Assembly (NCBI GenBank): GCA_020635015.1 | Contig: JACKAP010000001.1 | Location: forward strand, 558,001 to 622,000 | Source: Calditrichia bacterium | Lineage (GTDB): Bacteria; Calditrichota; Calditrichia; RBG-13-44-9; J075 | DNA length: 64,000 bases | Reading direction: 5' to 3' | Part shown: positions 51,243 to 60,100 of the stretch, piece after piece | How positions within the stretch are numbered: the first letter of the stretch is position 1 | Layout of the letters: every line of letters begins with the position of its first letter | The notes under the pieces: model-generated | Told to the model about the DNA's origin: nothing | Database searches by the model: none | What the model saw: the letters and a program-made list of their open reading frames with translations, nothing else | Program-made: the position numbers and the translations under genes

Positions 51243-52208
51243 ATGACCCTGAACTGGCATGATCTGAATTTCTACTACCATCCCATTTTCATGGAACACC
51301 TCAGCGGTTTGCGCCATCCGGAAAATCCCGATCGCTTACGAATCATCATCCAGCTTCTTCAGGATAAAGGGGTGTGGGGCCAGTTGCAAATCAAGACACC
51401 GCCGGCGGCGGAGCTGAAGTGGATCGAGACCAATCACCACCTCCATTATATCAGTCACGTGCGCAGCACCTGTGAGGAAGCTCCGGCTATTCTCGACGGC
51501 GGGGATACCCTGGTGACCGAACACTCTTACGAGGCAGCCCTCCATGCCGCGGGCGCCTGCCTGGCCGGGGTGGACGACCTGATGGCCGGAGAGGTGAAGA
51601 GCGTTTTCTGCGCGGTGCGCCCACCGGGGCACCATGCCGAATATGCCGAGGCGATGGGATTCTGCCTCTTCAACAATGTCGCCATCGCCGCCCGCTATGC
51701 CATCGACCGCTATTCGCTGCAGCGGGTTTTTATTCTCGACTGGGACGTACACCAGGGCAACGGCACTCATCACAGCTTTTACCAGATGAGCGAGGTCTTC
51801 TTTTGCAGCATTCACCAGTGGCCCCTCTATCCCGGCATCGGCACGGCGGATGAGAGCGGCCGGGGGATCGGAAGGGGGTATACCCTGAACATCCCCCTGG
51901 AAGCCGGCGCAGGAGATGAGATTTATATCCGGGTGCTGCAGGAGCAGGTGATTCCGGCCATGCATCACTACCGGCCGGATCTGCTGATCATCTCCGCCGG
52001 CTTCGACGCCCACACGGACGATCCCCTGGCCGATATGAACGTATCGACCGAGGGGTTCCGGGAAATGACCCGCATGCTGCGCCGGGAGATGCAGACGTTG
52101 AACGGGGGGAAAATCCTCTCGGTACTGGAAGGCGGCTATAACCATATCAATCTGGCGGAAAGTGTGCTGGCCCACCTGGAGGCGCTGGTGGAAGCGCCGG
52201 AGGGTTAG
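51243..52208 (+). CDS. Histone deacetylase-like amidohydrolase
   Basis: 321 residues, the usual length for bacterial HDAC-like enzymes. Motifs in order: HPENPDRLRII near the N-terminus, VRPPGHHAEYAEAMGFCLFNN with the catalytic His pair (about 125-145), ILDWDVHQGNGTHHSFY with Zn-binding Asp and His, YPGIGTADE, LIISAGFDAHTDDPLA with the second Zn Asp, and LEGGYN near the end. The family removes acyl groups from polyamines, acetoin-type or protein lysine substrates, and the bacterial substrate is usually unknown. Cytosolic. It stands alone between octamer and heptamer repeats, with the isoaspartyl methyltransferase next on the same strand. Confidence 0.93.
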   Translation: MTLNWHDLNFYYHPIFMEHLSGLRHPENPDRLRIIIQLLQDKGVWGQLQIKTPPAAELKWIETNHHLHYISHVRSTCEEAPAILDGGDTLVTEHSYEAALHAAGACLAGVDDLMAGEVKSVFCAVRPPGHHAEYAEAMGFCLFNNVAIAARYAIDRYSLQRVFILDWDVHQGNGTHHSFYQMSEVFFCSIHQWPLYPGIGTADESGRGIGRGYTLNIPLEAGAGDEIYIRVLQEQVIPAMHHYRPDLLIISAGFDAHTDDPLADMNVSTEGFREMTRMLRREMQTLNGGKILSVLEGGYNHINLAESVLAHLEALVEAPEG

Positions 52209-52238
52209 CGATCGAATTAGCAAAGAAAATACTCTATT

Positions 52239-52361
52239 GCCACAGAGACACAGAGAACACGGAGAACTGACAACTGACAACTGACACCTGACACCTGACA
52301 ACTGACAACTGACAACTGACAACTGACAACTGACACTCTGTGGTCTCCGTGGCTCTGTGGC
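52239..52361. repeat. CACAGAG arms enclosing a (CTGACAA)10 heptamer array
   Basis: Left arm GCCACAGAGACACAGAG from 52239 and right arm ending GGCTCTGTGGC at 52361. Inside, 52267-52336 is ten CTGACAA/CTGACAC units exactly end to end. It is the clearest case of one family nested within another. Confidence 0.9.
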
Positions 52362-52399
52362 GAATATTTATCATGAACCGTTTCCCAATGGGATAATCA

Positions 52400-53062
52400 A
52401 TGAACCCCAGCAACCCACCGCGGCAGGACCGGGAAGACGATTTTACCCGCAAACGCAAGGCGATGGTCGAATCGCAGATCTATAAGCGCGGCATTCGCGA
52501 TAAGCGCCTGCTGGCCGCTTTCGAGACGGTGCCGCGACATTACTTTGTATCCCCGCAGTTCCTGAAAGACGCCTACAGCGATAAACCTCTCCCCATCGGT
52601 ATGCACCAGACCATCTCCCAGCCCTACATCGTCGCTTATATGATCGATTGTCTGGAGCTGAAAGGCGATGAGCGCGTGCTGGAAATCGGCACCGGCTCCG
52701 GCTACGAAACCGCCATCCTGGCGGAGATGGTCGCGGCAGTGTATACCATCGAGATTATCCCCCAGCTCTCTACCCGGGCGGAGCGGATCCTGAACCATCT
52801 GAACTACCGCAATATTTTTTTTAAAGTGGGCGACGGTCATGCCGGCTGGCCGGAACAGGCGCCCTTTGACGCGATCGTGGTGTCCGCCGCGCCGAGCTTC
52901 ATCCCCGCCGGACTGACCGATCAGTTGGCCGACCGCTGCAAAATGATCATTCCGGTGGGCGATCGGGATCAGGAATTGATCATGATCGTCAAATCCGGCA
53001 AATGCTGCAAGCAGTTCCGCAAAATCCCGGTGCGTTTTGTGCCGATGACCGGAGAGGATTAA
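52400..53062 (+). CDS. pcm: Protein-L-isoaspartate(D-aspartate) O-methyltransferase
   Basis: 220 residues. Pcm motifs: VPRHYFVSPQF, the substrate loop PLPIGMHQTISQPYIVAYM (about 67-86) and SAM-binding VLEIGTGSGYETAILAEM (about 95-112). IEIIPQLSTRAERIL and GDGHAGWPEQAPFDAIVVSAA follow, then LIIPVG-like text (MIIPVGDRDQEL). It repairs isoaspartyl residues in damaged proteins using SAM. Cytosolic. Start ATG 52400, with no strong ribosome site visible; GGGATAATCA precedes. It is followed 170 bp later by the lipoprotein genes across an octamer repeat, so it is probably transcribed alone. Confidence 0.95.
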   Translation: MNPSNPPRQDREDDFTRKRKAMVESQIYKRGIRDKRLLAAFETVPRHYFVSPQFLKDAYSDKPLPIGMHQTISQPYIVAYMIDCLELKGDERVLEIGTGSGYETAILAEMVAAVYTIEIIPQLSTRAERILNHLNYRNIFFKVGDGHAGWPEQAPFDAIVVSAAPSFIPAGLTDQLADRCKMIIPVGDRDQELIMIVKSGKCCKQFRKIPVRFVPMTGED

Positions 53063-53114
53063 AATACCCCATGCGGGTTATTGCGCATTTCCGGGAGCCG
53101 GGATATATTTTACC

Positions 53115-53211
53115 GGTTGATGGGTTGATGGGTTGGGCACAAACAAACAGGGTAGGGTCGCGACCCTACCCTACCACCGGATTTTCCCATTCATCCATAC
53201 ACCCATTCACG
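53115..53211. repeat. Octamer arms around a 22-bp palindrome
   Basis: TGGGTTGATGGGTTGG at 53115-53137 faces CCCATTCATCCATACACCCA at 53186-53211. Between them 53150-53171 is a perfect palindrome (half GGGTAGGGTCG). It lies between pcm and the first lipoprotein gene. Confidence 0.75.
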
Positions 53212-53230
53212 CAATCGAGGTGTAACGAAT

Positions 53231-53905
53231 ATGCGGCGATATATTTTCCTCGGTGTATTCTGGCTTGGTCTGCTGTGGGTCATCTGCGGATGCGATACCG
53301 ACAAATTCCTGGGATATGACTACCAGGCGGAACGGGTCGATCATGCCACAACCATCAACGGCGCGGTGCGTAATATTTTTACCGAAGCCCCTGTCGCCCG
53401 GGTGCGGATTGACATCGGCGGCCAGATCGCCTTCACCAACAACCGCGGACAATTCGGGATGATCTATCAATCCGGGGAAGATGAAGCGCTGAGCCGCCCG
53501 ATCCCGGTACGGCTCAGCGCCGCCAACTATTTCGATTTCGATACCGTGCTGGTGATCTACCCCCGCGATAATCGCCTCGATGTTCGGATGGTATATGCCG
53601 CGCCGATCATCCAGTCTGCCTCCCTGGCCGATAGTATCTGCACCGCCCAGATCATGGATTATCAAGGGGTGGAAGATATCGATTCGGTTATCTCGGTCGG
53701 GTTTTATTTTCTCGACGAAACCGATTCGGTGTTTAGTCACCGAATATTGATGGGGCAGATCGATACGATTGATGATTACGCTGCCGTTTACCGTTCCATA
53801 ATTCCCGACTCCCTTAACGGCGCCGGCCTGATCCGTCCGCGCTATAATATCATCGCGGTGGATAAATCCGGCTTCCGTGATGAGATCGCCTTTTTCAGCA
53901 AATAA
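53231..53905 (+). CDS. Lipoprotein with carboxypeptidase-regulatory-like beta domain, paralogue A
   Basis: 224 residues with a lipoprotein signal (FWLGLLWVICGC, lipobox Cys near 21). The mature start DTDKFLGYDYQAERVDHATTINGAVRNIF parallels the next gene (DANKFFSYNYDAAEISEVIDIRGQLINVF). A beta-sandwich segment with a regulatory-domain look follows (APVARVRIDIGGQIAFTNNRGQF), then a second, variable part. Both paralogues share VYAAPII, DYQG, DIDSV and VDKSGFR. Function unknown. It is likely membrane-anchored on the periplasmic side or at the surface, and lies two genes before a TonB-dependent receptor on the same strand. Confidence 0.75.
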   Translation: MRRYIFLGVFWLGLLWVICGCDTDKFLGYDYQAERVDHATTINGAVRNIFTEAPVARVRIDIGGQIAFTNNRGQFGMIYQSGEDEALSRPIPVRLSAANYFDFDTVLVIYPRDNRLDVRMVYAAPIIQSASLADSICTAQIMDYQGVEDIDSVISVGFYFLDETDSVFSHRILMGQIDTIDDYAAVYRSIIPDSLNGAGLIRPRYNIIAVDKSGFRDEIAFFSK

Positions 53906-53948
53906 CATCAGATAGAATGTGCCACCTAAAAACTGCCGACATTTCACC

Positions 53949-54701
53949 ATGAAAAAAACCAACATTCTCTGCGCGTTGACCGGTATCGCCATGATGCTGG
54001 TGCTGCTGAACGGTTGCGATGCAAACAAGTTCTTCAGCTATAATTATGATGCTGCCGAGATCAGCGAGGTGATCGATATCCGCGGTCAACTCATTAATGT
54101 CTTTACCGACATGCCGGTGAAGGACGCCACCGTCTCTTTCGGCGGCCAGGCCACCCTCTCGGATTCCAGCGGAGGTTATTTGCTGAAATACTTCCTGGGA
54201 TTGGACGAGCAATATAATCAGGACATCCCGGTGCACATCACCCATCCCAAGTATGAAACCCTGGACACTTCGATGGTGATCTTCCCCAGCGGAAATGTGC
54301 TCAATGCCCGGCTGGTCTACGCCGCCCCGATCATCCTGGCCGGGCATATTGAGAATGACACCATCTGCCCGGATCCGGAAAATATCTTTTCCTGCACCGT
54401 AACCGCCTCGGCGGTGGTGTTCGATTACCAGGGAGAAAGTGATATCGATTCGGTCTTTATCGAAGGGCGCTATCTGGATGATGGTAACCATAAGGTGGTC
54501 ACACAATCCACCCAAATCTACTATACCGGGGCGATCGACGGCCAGACTGCCCGCTTCGAAGGGCAAATCCCGTTCTATATCCCCACCGTCGGCGGCTCCG
54601 GCGAGTCAATCGGCGTGCTGATCAACAACCTCTTTTTCGTGCGGGCGGTGGATAAATCCGGTTTCCGGGAATCGTTTTTTGTGAACGGACTTGGGAAGTA
54701 A
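53949..54701 (+). CDS. Lipoprotein with carboxypeptidase-regulatory-like beta domain, paralogue B
   Basis: 250 residues from ATG 53949 (MKKTNILCALTG); the upstream GTG at 53919 is rejected because the lipoprotein signal starts here. Lipobox VLLNGC, Cys near 21. It matches paralogue A over its length, with an insertion near residues 135-150 (FSCTVTASAV). PVKDATVSFGGQATLSDSSGGY is the regulatory-like repeat. It starts 43 bp after paralogue A and ends 17 bp before a CACAGAG element, so A and B form a tandem duplication and probably one transcript. Function unknown; association with the next gene, a TonB receptor, is an inference from position. Confidence 0.75.
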   Translation: MKKTNILCALTGIAMMLVLLNGCDANKFFSYNYDAAEISEVIDIRGQLINVFTDMPVKDATVSFGGQATLSDSSGGYLLKYFLGLDEQYNQDIPVHITHPKYETLDTSMVIFPSGNVLNARLVYAAPIILAGHIENDTICPDPENIFSCTVTASAVVFDYQGESDIDSVFIEGRYLDDGNHKVVTQSTQIYYTGAIDGQTARFEGQIPFYIPTVGGSGESIGVLINNLFFVRAVDKSGFRESFFVNGLGK

Positions 54702-54717
54702 GCTGCAGTGTATCATT

Positions 54718-54788
54718 GGCCACAGAGTCACAGAGCGCACGGAGCTTTGTCAGTTTTCAGTTCTCTGTGAACCCTGTGCCTCTGTGGC
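54718..54788. repeat. CACAGAG inverted-arm element, locus 6
   Basis: GCCACAGAGTCACAGAG from 54718; right arm CTCTGTGAACCCTGTGCCT ending TGTGGC at 54788. The loop has TCAGTTTTCAGTT as at 11401-11491. It ends 48 bp before the TonB receptor start. Confidence 0.8.
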
Positions 54789-54835
54789 CAATGATTTTAG
54801 CTAATCAAATTAAGTATCAACAGAAAAGAGATATC

Positions 54836-57073
54836 ATGCGAATTTCCTACAAAGACCTTTTGCGCCTGACGGCCTTGCTCGTCCTCCTTACCATCACCCT
54901 TAATGCCCAGGAGAAGCGGCTGATCGGGACAGTGGTGGATGCGGAGAGCGGCGATCCCCTGAAAGGAGCAGACGTTTACCTGACGGTGGCCAATGACGGC
55001 GCCAGCACCGATGAAGACGGGGTGTTTATTCTGCGCACCAAAGCCGACATCACCTATGACACCCTGGTGGTGAACTTCCTGGGATACCAGGAATACCGCC
55101 GCCCGGCGCGGCGCTTCAAGAATCTCTCCAGCATCCGCCTGGCGCCGGCGCCACTGCAGCAGGATTCGGTTACGGTGCGCGCCGACCGTCTCAACCTGGT
55201 GCAGCAGGAGATCCCCCATGCCCGCAGCACCCTCAGCTTTGAGGAGATCGAGATCCGCGGTACCAGCGAGATCAGCGATCTCTTCAAAGCCGTACCCTCG
55301 GTACGGGTGGAGGGCAATGATATCAGCGGCCGCCAGATCCAGATCCGCGGCAGTAATCCCGGAGAAGTCAACATTTACGTCGACGGCATCCTGATCAACA
55401 GCCTCGGCCTGGAGAATGCCGCTGATCTGTCGATTGTGCCGATCGAAAATATCGAAACCCTGGAAGTGCTCAAGGGAGCCAACTTGACCCTGATGGGCAA
55501 CGGCGCCTTCGGGGGCGTGGTCAACGTGACCACCAAGCGGAGCCTGGAACGCAGCCTCTTCCTGAAGACCAAGCAAGGCAGCTTCGACAGCCAGTATTAC
55601 ATCGGCGAGCTCAACCTGCCGCTCAGCGGGAAATTCGTGATCAATTACTTTGGGCAGTATAACGATATCAAGCCGGGGATCGAATATTTTCCCGGGGAAG
55701 CGCGTAACGCGGATAAGACCGAGAACGATGCGGTGGAGACCCGCAAGCAAAACCATAATGTCAGCATGAACTATTACAGTGAGCAGGGCGAATTCAGCAC
55801 GCGCTTTTATGGGTATGTGCTCGATTATGAAAAGCTCTCCTTCGACGGGCAGCCGCTGGCGAACAACCGTAAGAATTATCTGTTCTCCAGCGCCTACAGT
55901 GGGTCGCTGGGCGGGCTGAACGACTTCGACCTGCGGGTAAATTATCTGCTGGGCGACGACATTCGGCGCCGCGACCGCCTGCAGCCCGGCAGCACCGACC
56001 GCTTTGAGGATGGTTTTAAGACCAACCGCATGAATATCAAGTTCATGAAAAAATTCCCGATCAAAAGCACCAATGAGTTTCAGTTGTTGACGGAGTATTT
56101 CCATGATGAGCTGGACATCAGCACCGACCAGGAACTGAGCGGGGTAAAGCAGAATATTTATCAGGCGGAACTGTACGAAAACCGCTGGAGTGTAGCCGGG
56201 GTGGCGGCGTTCAGCGATAAGCTCGGTCAGCAGGAGAAGATCACCTGGAAGACCCATTTCGGCCTGCGCGGCGATTTCATTTCCAATGGCGATAATTACG
56301 TTTCCCCGACCGTCGGGCTGCAGGTAAGCTTCGACCAGCCGCGCCGGGCATTCATCCCCTACATGAGCTATGGAAAGAATGTGCGCATCCCCACTTTGCT
56401 GGAGAATGCCTACACCGACCTGGGAGAGATCAGCCGGGCGGATACCACCCTGCGGCGCCTGAAGCCGGAAGAGAGTAATGCCTTCGAGCTGGGGCTGGGC
56501 TATCAGCAACATGCCGCTTCCGGCGATTATGAAACGATCGACGCCTCCCTGGCGTTTTTCCACAACGTGGTGTTCAACAAACTGGTGACGGTGGTGGACT
56601 TTGTGCAGCAGGATTTTGACACCAGCCAGATCGGGCGCAATGTGACGGTGGGCGTGGAAGGGTCGCTGAAATTCAACCGGGTGCTCAATCTCTTCGACCT
56701 GCAGGGCACCGCCACTTACCTGGATATCGAACGGCCGTCGCTGTATCCCTTCAAGCCGCGCAGCATGTTCAGCGTGCAACTGAGCTATGCCGGCCGCTGG
56801 GGCGGGTATTTTTCCGCCACCGCTTTTTATGAGGGAGAAAGCCGGGGCTTCATCCAGGATGTCTCCGCCAATAACCCCAATGCCGCCGGTTTGAGCGAAG
56901 TGATGATCGATCCATTCTACGATCTCGACCTCTCCATCGGCTACCGCTTCCGCCTGAGCGGCATTCGCTGGAATCTCCAGGCGGCGGGATATAATATTCT
57001 GGATAATAGCGGATTTCAGTATTATTTGCTGAAGAAACAGTATTTTCAGGTGTCGCTGTCGGCGCGGTTGTGA
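54836..57073 (+). CDS. TonB-dependent outer-membrane receptor with CarboxypepD_reg domain
   Basis: 745 residues from ATG 54836, with AAAAGAG upstream; the frame further up reads the CACAGAG repeat. The signal peptide ends LNAQ. The N-terminal regulatory domain at about 22-105 contains GTVVDAESGDPLKGADVYL. The plug domain at about 120-225 contains ARSTLSFEEIEIRGTSEI, GSNPGEVNIYVDGILI, then LKGANLTLMGNGAFGGVVNVTT. The remaining 500 residues form the barrel with alternating aromatic strands, ending FQVSLSARL with a C-terminal hydrophobic residue. No obvious TonB box is seen. Substrate unknown; the two lipoproteins upstream could be accessory (inference). No Fur-like site was noticed. Confidence 0.9.
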   Translation: MRISYKDLLRLTALLVLLTITLNAQEKRLIGTVVDAESGDPLKGADVYLTVANDGASTDEDGVFILRTKADITYDTLVVNFLGYQEYRRPARRFKNLSSIRLAPAPLQQDSVTVRADRLNLVQQEIPHARSTLSFEEIEIRGTSEISDLFKAVPSVRVEGNDISGRQIQIRGSNPGEVNIYVDGILINSLGLENAADLSIVPIENIETLEVLKGANLTLMGNGAFGGVVNVTTKRSLERSLFLKTKQGSFDSQYYIGELNLPLSGKFVINYFGQYNDIKPGIEYFPGEARNADKTENDAVETRKQNHNVSMNYYSEQGEFSTRFYGYVLDYEKLSFDGQPLANNRKNYLFSSAYSGSLGGLNDFDLRVNYLLGDDIRRRDRLQPGSTDRFEDGFKTNRMNIKFMKKFPIKSTNEFQLLTEYFHDELDISTDQELSGVKQNIYQAELYENRWSVAGVAAFSDKLGQQEKITWKTHFGLRGDFISNGDNYVSPTVGLQVSFDQPRRAFIPYMSYGKNVRIPTLLENAYTDLGEISRADTTLRRLKPEESNAFELGLGYQQHAASGDYETIDASLAFFHNVVFNKLVTVVDFVQQDFDTSQIGRNVTVGVEGSLKFNRVLNLFDLQGTATYLDIERPSLYPFKPRSMFSVQLSYAGRWGGYFSATAFYEGESRGFIQDVSANNPNAAGLSEVMIDPFYDLDLSIGYRFRLSGIRWNLQAAGYNILDNSGFQYYLLKKQYFQVSLSARL

Positions 57074-57393
57074 TTTGTTTTGCCACTGATTGACAGTTAT
57101 TTGTTAACTACCGCCACAGAGGCCACAGAGAGTTAAATAACTGATGTTACGCAGTAAGCAGGTGCCGTCATTGCGAGCCGCGTATTTTGCGGCGCGGCAA
57201 TCTCCCGATGATTGTTTCCAACTTAACTGCGGATGGGTGCACCTGGCAGGAGATTGCTTCGGCAAAATACGCCTCGCAATGACAGCATGAATGACATTCT
57301 GGATAGAGTGCGCAACGTCAGTTAAATAAAATCAATCTCTGTGGGCTCTGTGCCTCTGTGGCAATCATTAGTTGATTTATTCATTCATCGATC
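57074..57393. repeat. Gene-free gap: CACAGAG arms enclosing a palindromic element
   Basis: CACAGAG left arm at 57113-57131 and right arm ending at 57362. Nested between them, 57167-57283 is a palindromic element opening GTCATTGCGAGCC and closing GCCTCGCAATGAC, in reverse orientation to copies at 1690-1805 and 29326-29441. It lies between the convergent TonB receptor and DUF6702 genes. Confidence 0.8.
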
Positions 57394-57930
57394 CTAAAAG
57401 AAAATCGTCCCACTGGTCTTGTCCTTATCCAGCAGCAGGTTCTTTTTCTTCCCATTGGCGGAAACCCGCACCAGGTTTTGCTGGCTGTCATATAGCTCCA
57501 GAAAGATCCGGCTGGTGACGCTGATCTCCTTGAAATCCGCGATACCCGGTATCTCAAAAACACATTTGGTGCGCGCTTCATGGATGTCGATGCGGCGGGA
57601 GAGGGAATCGAGCGTCAGGGGCAGACCGTTCAGGGTAAATTCCGCCCGGTCATGAAGATAGTTATAAATCAGAGTGCGGGCATCCGGCGCTTCCCGCTCG
57701 GTGGCCAGCAGCATCCGGCGCTGGTGCTGCTGGTAGAGGGCATTTTCCAGATCATCGGAAAAGACCGTGATGGTGATGCGCACCGTCCTGGCCCCGCTGT
57801 CGTACTCGATCTGGCACATGCTGACATAAAGCGGATGGGCCGGCATCATGCTGCTCCAAACCCCCAGCAACAGGGCTATCCCCACTGCACTTCCCGCGCA
57901 GCGGCACGCGCCGGCGAAACTCCTTTTCAT
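57394..57930 (-). CDS. DUF6702 family secreted protein
   Basis: 178 residues from ATG 57930 (MKRSFAGACRCAG), with a signal segment ending near MPAHP. The mature part begins HPLYVSMCQIEYDSGARTVRITITVFSDDLENALYQ, the typical opening of DUF6702 proteins. It continues with a beta-sandwich (FTLNGLPLTLDSLSRRIDIHEAR and FKEISVTSRIFLELYDSQQNLVRV). Exported, function unknown in the literature I can recall. It diverges from the ABC transporter genes at 58062, with about 130 bp between. Members often lie near metal-handling genes, and the neighbouring His-rich permease and HMA protein fit that (inference). Confidence 0.8.
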   Translation of the reverse strand: MKRSFAGACRCAGSAVGIALLLGVWSSMMPAHPLYVSMCQIEYDSGARTVRITITVFSDDLENALYQQHQRRMLLATEREAPDARTLIYNYLHDRAEFTLNGLPLTLDSLSRRIDIHEARTKCVFEIPGIADFKEISVTSRIFLELYDSQQNLVRVSANGKKKNLLLDKDKTSGTIFF

Positions 57931-58061
57931 AATTTCCATGGGAACTCTGGATTTTTAAGATGATTTCCCTTACATTAGCCTCCCGGTGCCAACTGTGCGC
58001 CGGAAAGCGAATGCGCGAATGGTACGCAAGAAGTCGCATAAATTCAAATGATAAATGTCTT

Positions 58062-58688
58062 ATGATTCATCTGGAAAACATTCGTCATCAATACAACGGA
58101 CAGACGGTGCTGGATCTTCCCCACTTTGCATGTGCGGTAGGCGAGCACTGGCTGATCCTGGGCAACTCCGGGAGCGGCAAGACCACCCTGCTGCATATCA
58201 TTGCCGGACTGCTGTCGCCGGCTGAAGGCAGCGTGCACATCGCCGAAGCAGAACTGACCGCGATGAGCGGCACGGCATGCGACCGCTTCCGGGGGCGGCA
58301 TATCGGGATTGTCTTCCAACAATTGCACCTGCTGCCCACATTGACGGTGGGGGAGAATCTGCTCATCGCCCCCTATTTGGCCGGATTGCCCCAGGAGCGT
58401 GAGCGGGTGGCAGAAGTGCTGCAATCGCTGGAGATTGCCGACAAGATACACGCCTATCCCCATCAGCTCAGCTACGGCCAGCGCCAGCGGGTGGCGATCG
58501 CCCGGGCGGTGATCAACAATCCCCGCCTGATCCTGGCCGACGAGCCGACTTCGGCGCTGGATGACCGTCACTGCCAGCAGGTTTTGGAACTGCTGTTGGC
58601 GCAAGCTCAGCGCCACCAGGCAACGCTGGTGATCGCGACTCATGACCGGAGGCTTAAAGACCGGTTTGAAAAGCAGATCTTGCTTTGA
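58062..58688 (+). CDS. ABC transporter ATP-binding protein (MacB/LolD type)
   Basis: 208 residues from ATG 58062 (MIHLENIRHQYNG); the upstream frame is not protein-like. Walker A GNSGSGKTTLLHIIAGLL (about 31-48), Q-loop IVFQQLHLLPTLTVGEN, signature LSYGQRQRVAIARA with Tyr replacing the usual first Gly, Walker B LILADEPTSALD, and the switch His in VIATHDRRL. It follows the LolD/MacB branch that drives FtsX-type permeases. The permease at 58824-60095 comes next after an AGCGAA repeat and is its likely partner. The four orphan permeases at 6-16 kb could in principle use it too, but nothing shows that. Confidence 0.92.
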   Translation: MIHLENIRHQYNGQTVLDLPHFACAVGEHWLILGNSGSGKTTLLHIIAGLLSPAEGSVHIAEAELTAMSGTACDRFRGRHIGIVFQQLHLLPTLTVGENLLIAPYLAGLPQERERVAEVLQSLEIADKIHAYPHQLSYGQRQRVAIARAVINNPRLILADEPTSALDDRHCQQVLELLLAQAQRHQATLVIATHDRRLKDRFEKQILL

Positions 58689-58762
58689 TTGTGGATTTTG
58701 GAATGGAAGACGCGAAGGGCTAAGGGCGAAGAGCGAAGAGCGAAGAGCGAAAAATAAAAGAA

Positions 58763-58823
58763 AATGCGCGCCAGCGCAAATATCGTGAGCGACAGCGAAC
58801 AAACATCGTAAGCGTAGCGAACA
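58763..58823. repeat. GC-rich AGCGAA-type element, copy 3 (short)
   Basis: Reads GCGCCAGCGCAAATATCGTG, then two further modules of GAGCGACAGCGAACAAACATC type. Its last base abuts the ATG of the permease at 58824. Same orientation as copies 1 and 2. Confidence 0.75.
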
Positions 58824-60095
58824 ATGAAAATTTCCTTGCTCAAACTCAGTCTCTCCTACATCCGCCGGCGGAAGCTGAATACGTTTCTGAATGTGCTGCT
58901 GCTGGCGCTGGGAATTGCCACCATCGTGGTGCTGCTGCTCTTCAGCCGGCAGTTCGAGGACAGCCTGACCCGCAACGCCCGGGGGATTGACATGGTGGTG
59001 GGCGCCAAGGGCAGTCCGCTGCAACTGATCCTTTCCAGCATCTACCACCTGGATGTGCCCACCGGCAACATCTCCCTGCGGGAAGCCTCCCGGCTGCTCC
59101 CCAACCGGGCGATCCGTCAGGCGATCCCCCTGGCTCTGGGCGACAGTTACCGTGGTTACCGGATTGTCGGTACCACCCCGGCCTACCCGGCACTGTATGC
59201 GGCGGAACTGGCTGCGGGCAATCTCTGGCAACAGCCGCTGGAGGCGGTTGCCGGCGCAGCGGTGGCAGCGGAATTGGGGCTGAGGCCCGGCGTTACGATC
59301 GTCAGCGATCACGGATTTTCCAGCCAGGGCGATCACCACGGAGATCATCCGCTGACGATCAGCGGCATCCTGGCGCCCAGCGGCACGGTGCTCGACCGCC
59401 TGATCCTCACCGGCATTCCCACCATCTGGAAAGTGCATGAGGAAGGCGGGTCTGAGGCCGGGAGCGATCACGACCACGAACCGGTGGGCGATGCAGCAGT
59501 TGCGCTCACCCTGCCCAAGACCGATTTCCACTATGCCCCGGCTGACAGCGGCCGCGATATCACCTCCCTGTTGATCCGCTACAGCGCTCCGATGGCGGCG
59601 GCGACGCTGCCGCGCCTGATCAATGCCCGCACCCCTTTCCAGTCCGCCTCCCCGGCCTTCGAAACCGCCCGGCTCTACAATTTGCTGGGGGTGGGAGTGG
59701 AGGCGCTGCAGGCGTTTGGGATTATCCTGATCGTTACAGCGGCGCTGAGCATCTTCATCGCGCTCTACAATGCGCTGAAGGAGCGCCGCTATGATCTGGC
59801 GATGATGCGCTCCCTGGGGGCCTCGCGGGCCAAACTGGGCTGGCATGTCATGCTGGAGGGATTGCTGCTGTCCCTGGGTGGGGCCCTCGGGGGACTGCTG
59901 CTGGGCCACCTGGCGGTGGAGATGCTGGGGAGCTGGCTGAGCGAGGCCCGGCAGATCAACCTCAGCGGAACCGTCTGGCTGGCAGAAGAAGTCTGGCTGC
60001 TGCTGCTCGCCGCAGGGATCGGGATCATCTCGGCGCTGCTGCCGGCGATCCAGGCCTACCGCAGCGATATCAGCGGGATACTGGCGGAGAGATGA
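58824..60095 (+). CDS. ABC transporter permease (FtsX type) with His/Asp-rich loop
   Basis: 423 residues. First helix at about 20-42 (TFLNVLLLALGIATIVVLLLF). Periplasmic core at about 45-285 with two metal-ligand-like stretches, DHGFSSQGDHHGDHP (about 170-184) and GSDHDHEPVG (about 213-222). Then a three-helix FtsX domain (ALQAFGIILIVTAALSIFIA, MLEGLLLSLGGALGGLLLGH, LLLLAAGIGIISALLPAIQA). It pairs with the ATPase at 58062 to form an inner-membrane transporter. The His-rich loop suggests zinc or another divalent metal is handled, as in ZrgA-E-like systems, but this is inference. There is no classical ribosome site; the ATG is fused to a repeat. Confidence 0.88.
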   Translation: MKISLLKLSLSYIRRRKLNTFLNVLLLALGIATIVVLLLFSRQFEDSLTRNARGIDMVVGAKGSPLQLILSSIYHLDVPTGNISLREASRLLPNRAIRQAIPLALGDSYRGYRIVGTTPAYPALYAAELAAGNLWQQPLEAVAGAAVAAELGLRPGVTIVSDHGFSSQGDHHGDHPLTISGILAPSGTVLDRLILTGIPTIWKVHEEGGSEAGSDHDHEPVGDAAVALTLPKTDFHYAPADSGRDITSLLIRYSAPMAAATLPRLINARTPFQSASPAFETARLYNLLGVGVEALQAFGIILIVTAALSIFIALYNALKERRYDLAMMRSLGASRAKLGWHVMLEGLLLSLGGALGGLLLGHLAVEMLGSWLSEARQINLSGTVWLAEEVWLLLLAAGIGIISALLPAIQAYRSDISGILAER

Positions 60096-60100
60096 TCGGT

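Noticed and set aside
54797..56779. 660-codon minus-strand frame opposite the TonB receptor
   Set aside because: The plus-strand frame has signal peptide, plug and barrel motifs; the minus frame shows no family features and contains runs typical of antisense shadows.
58044..59909. 621-codon minus-strand frame opposite the ABC transporter genes
   Set aside because: It spans two genes and their gap, with Gln/His/Arg-rich low-complexity text; shadow of real genes.
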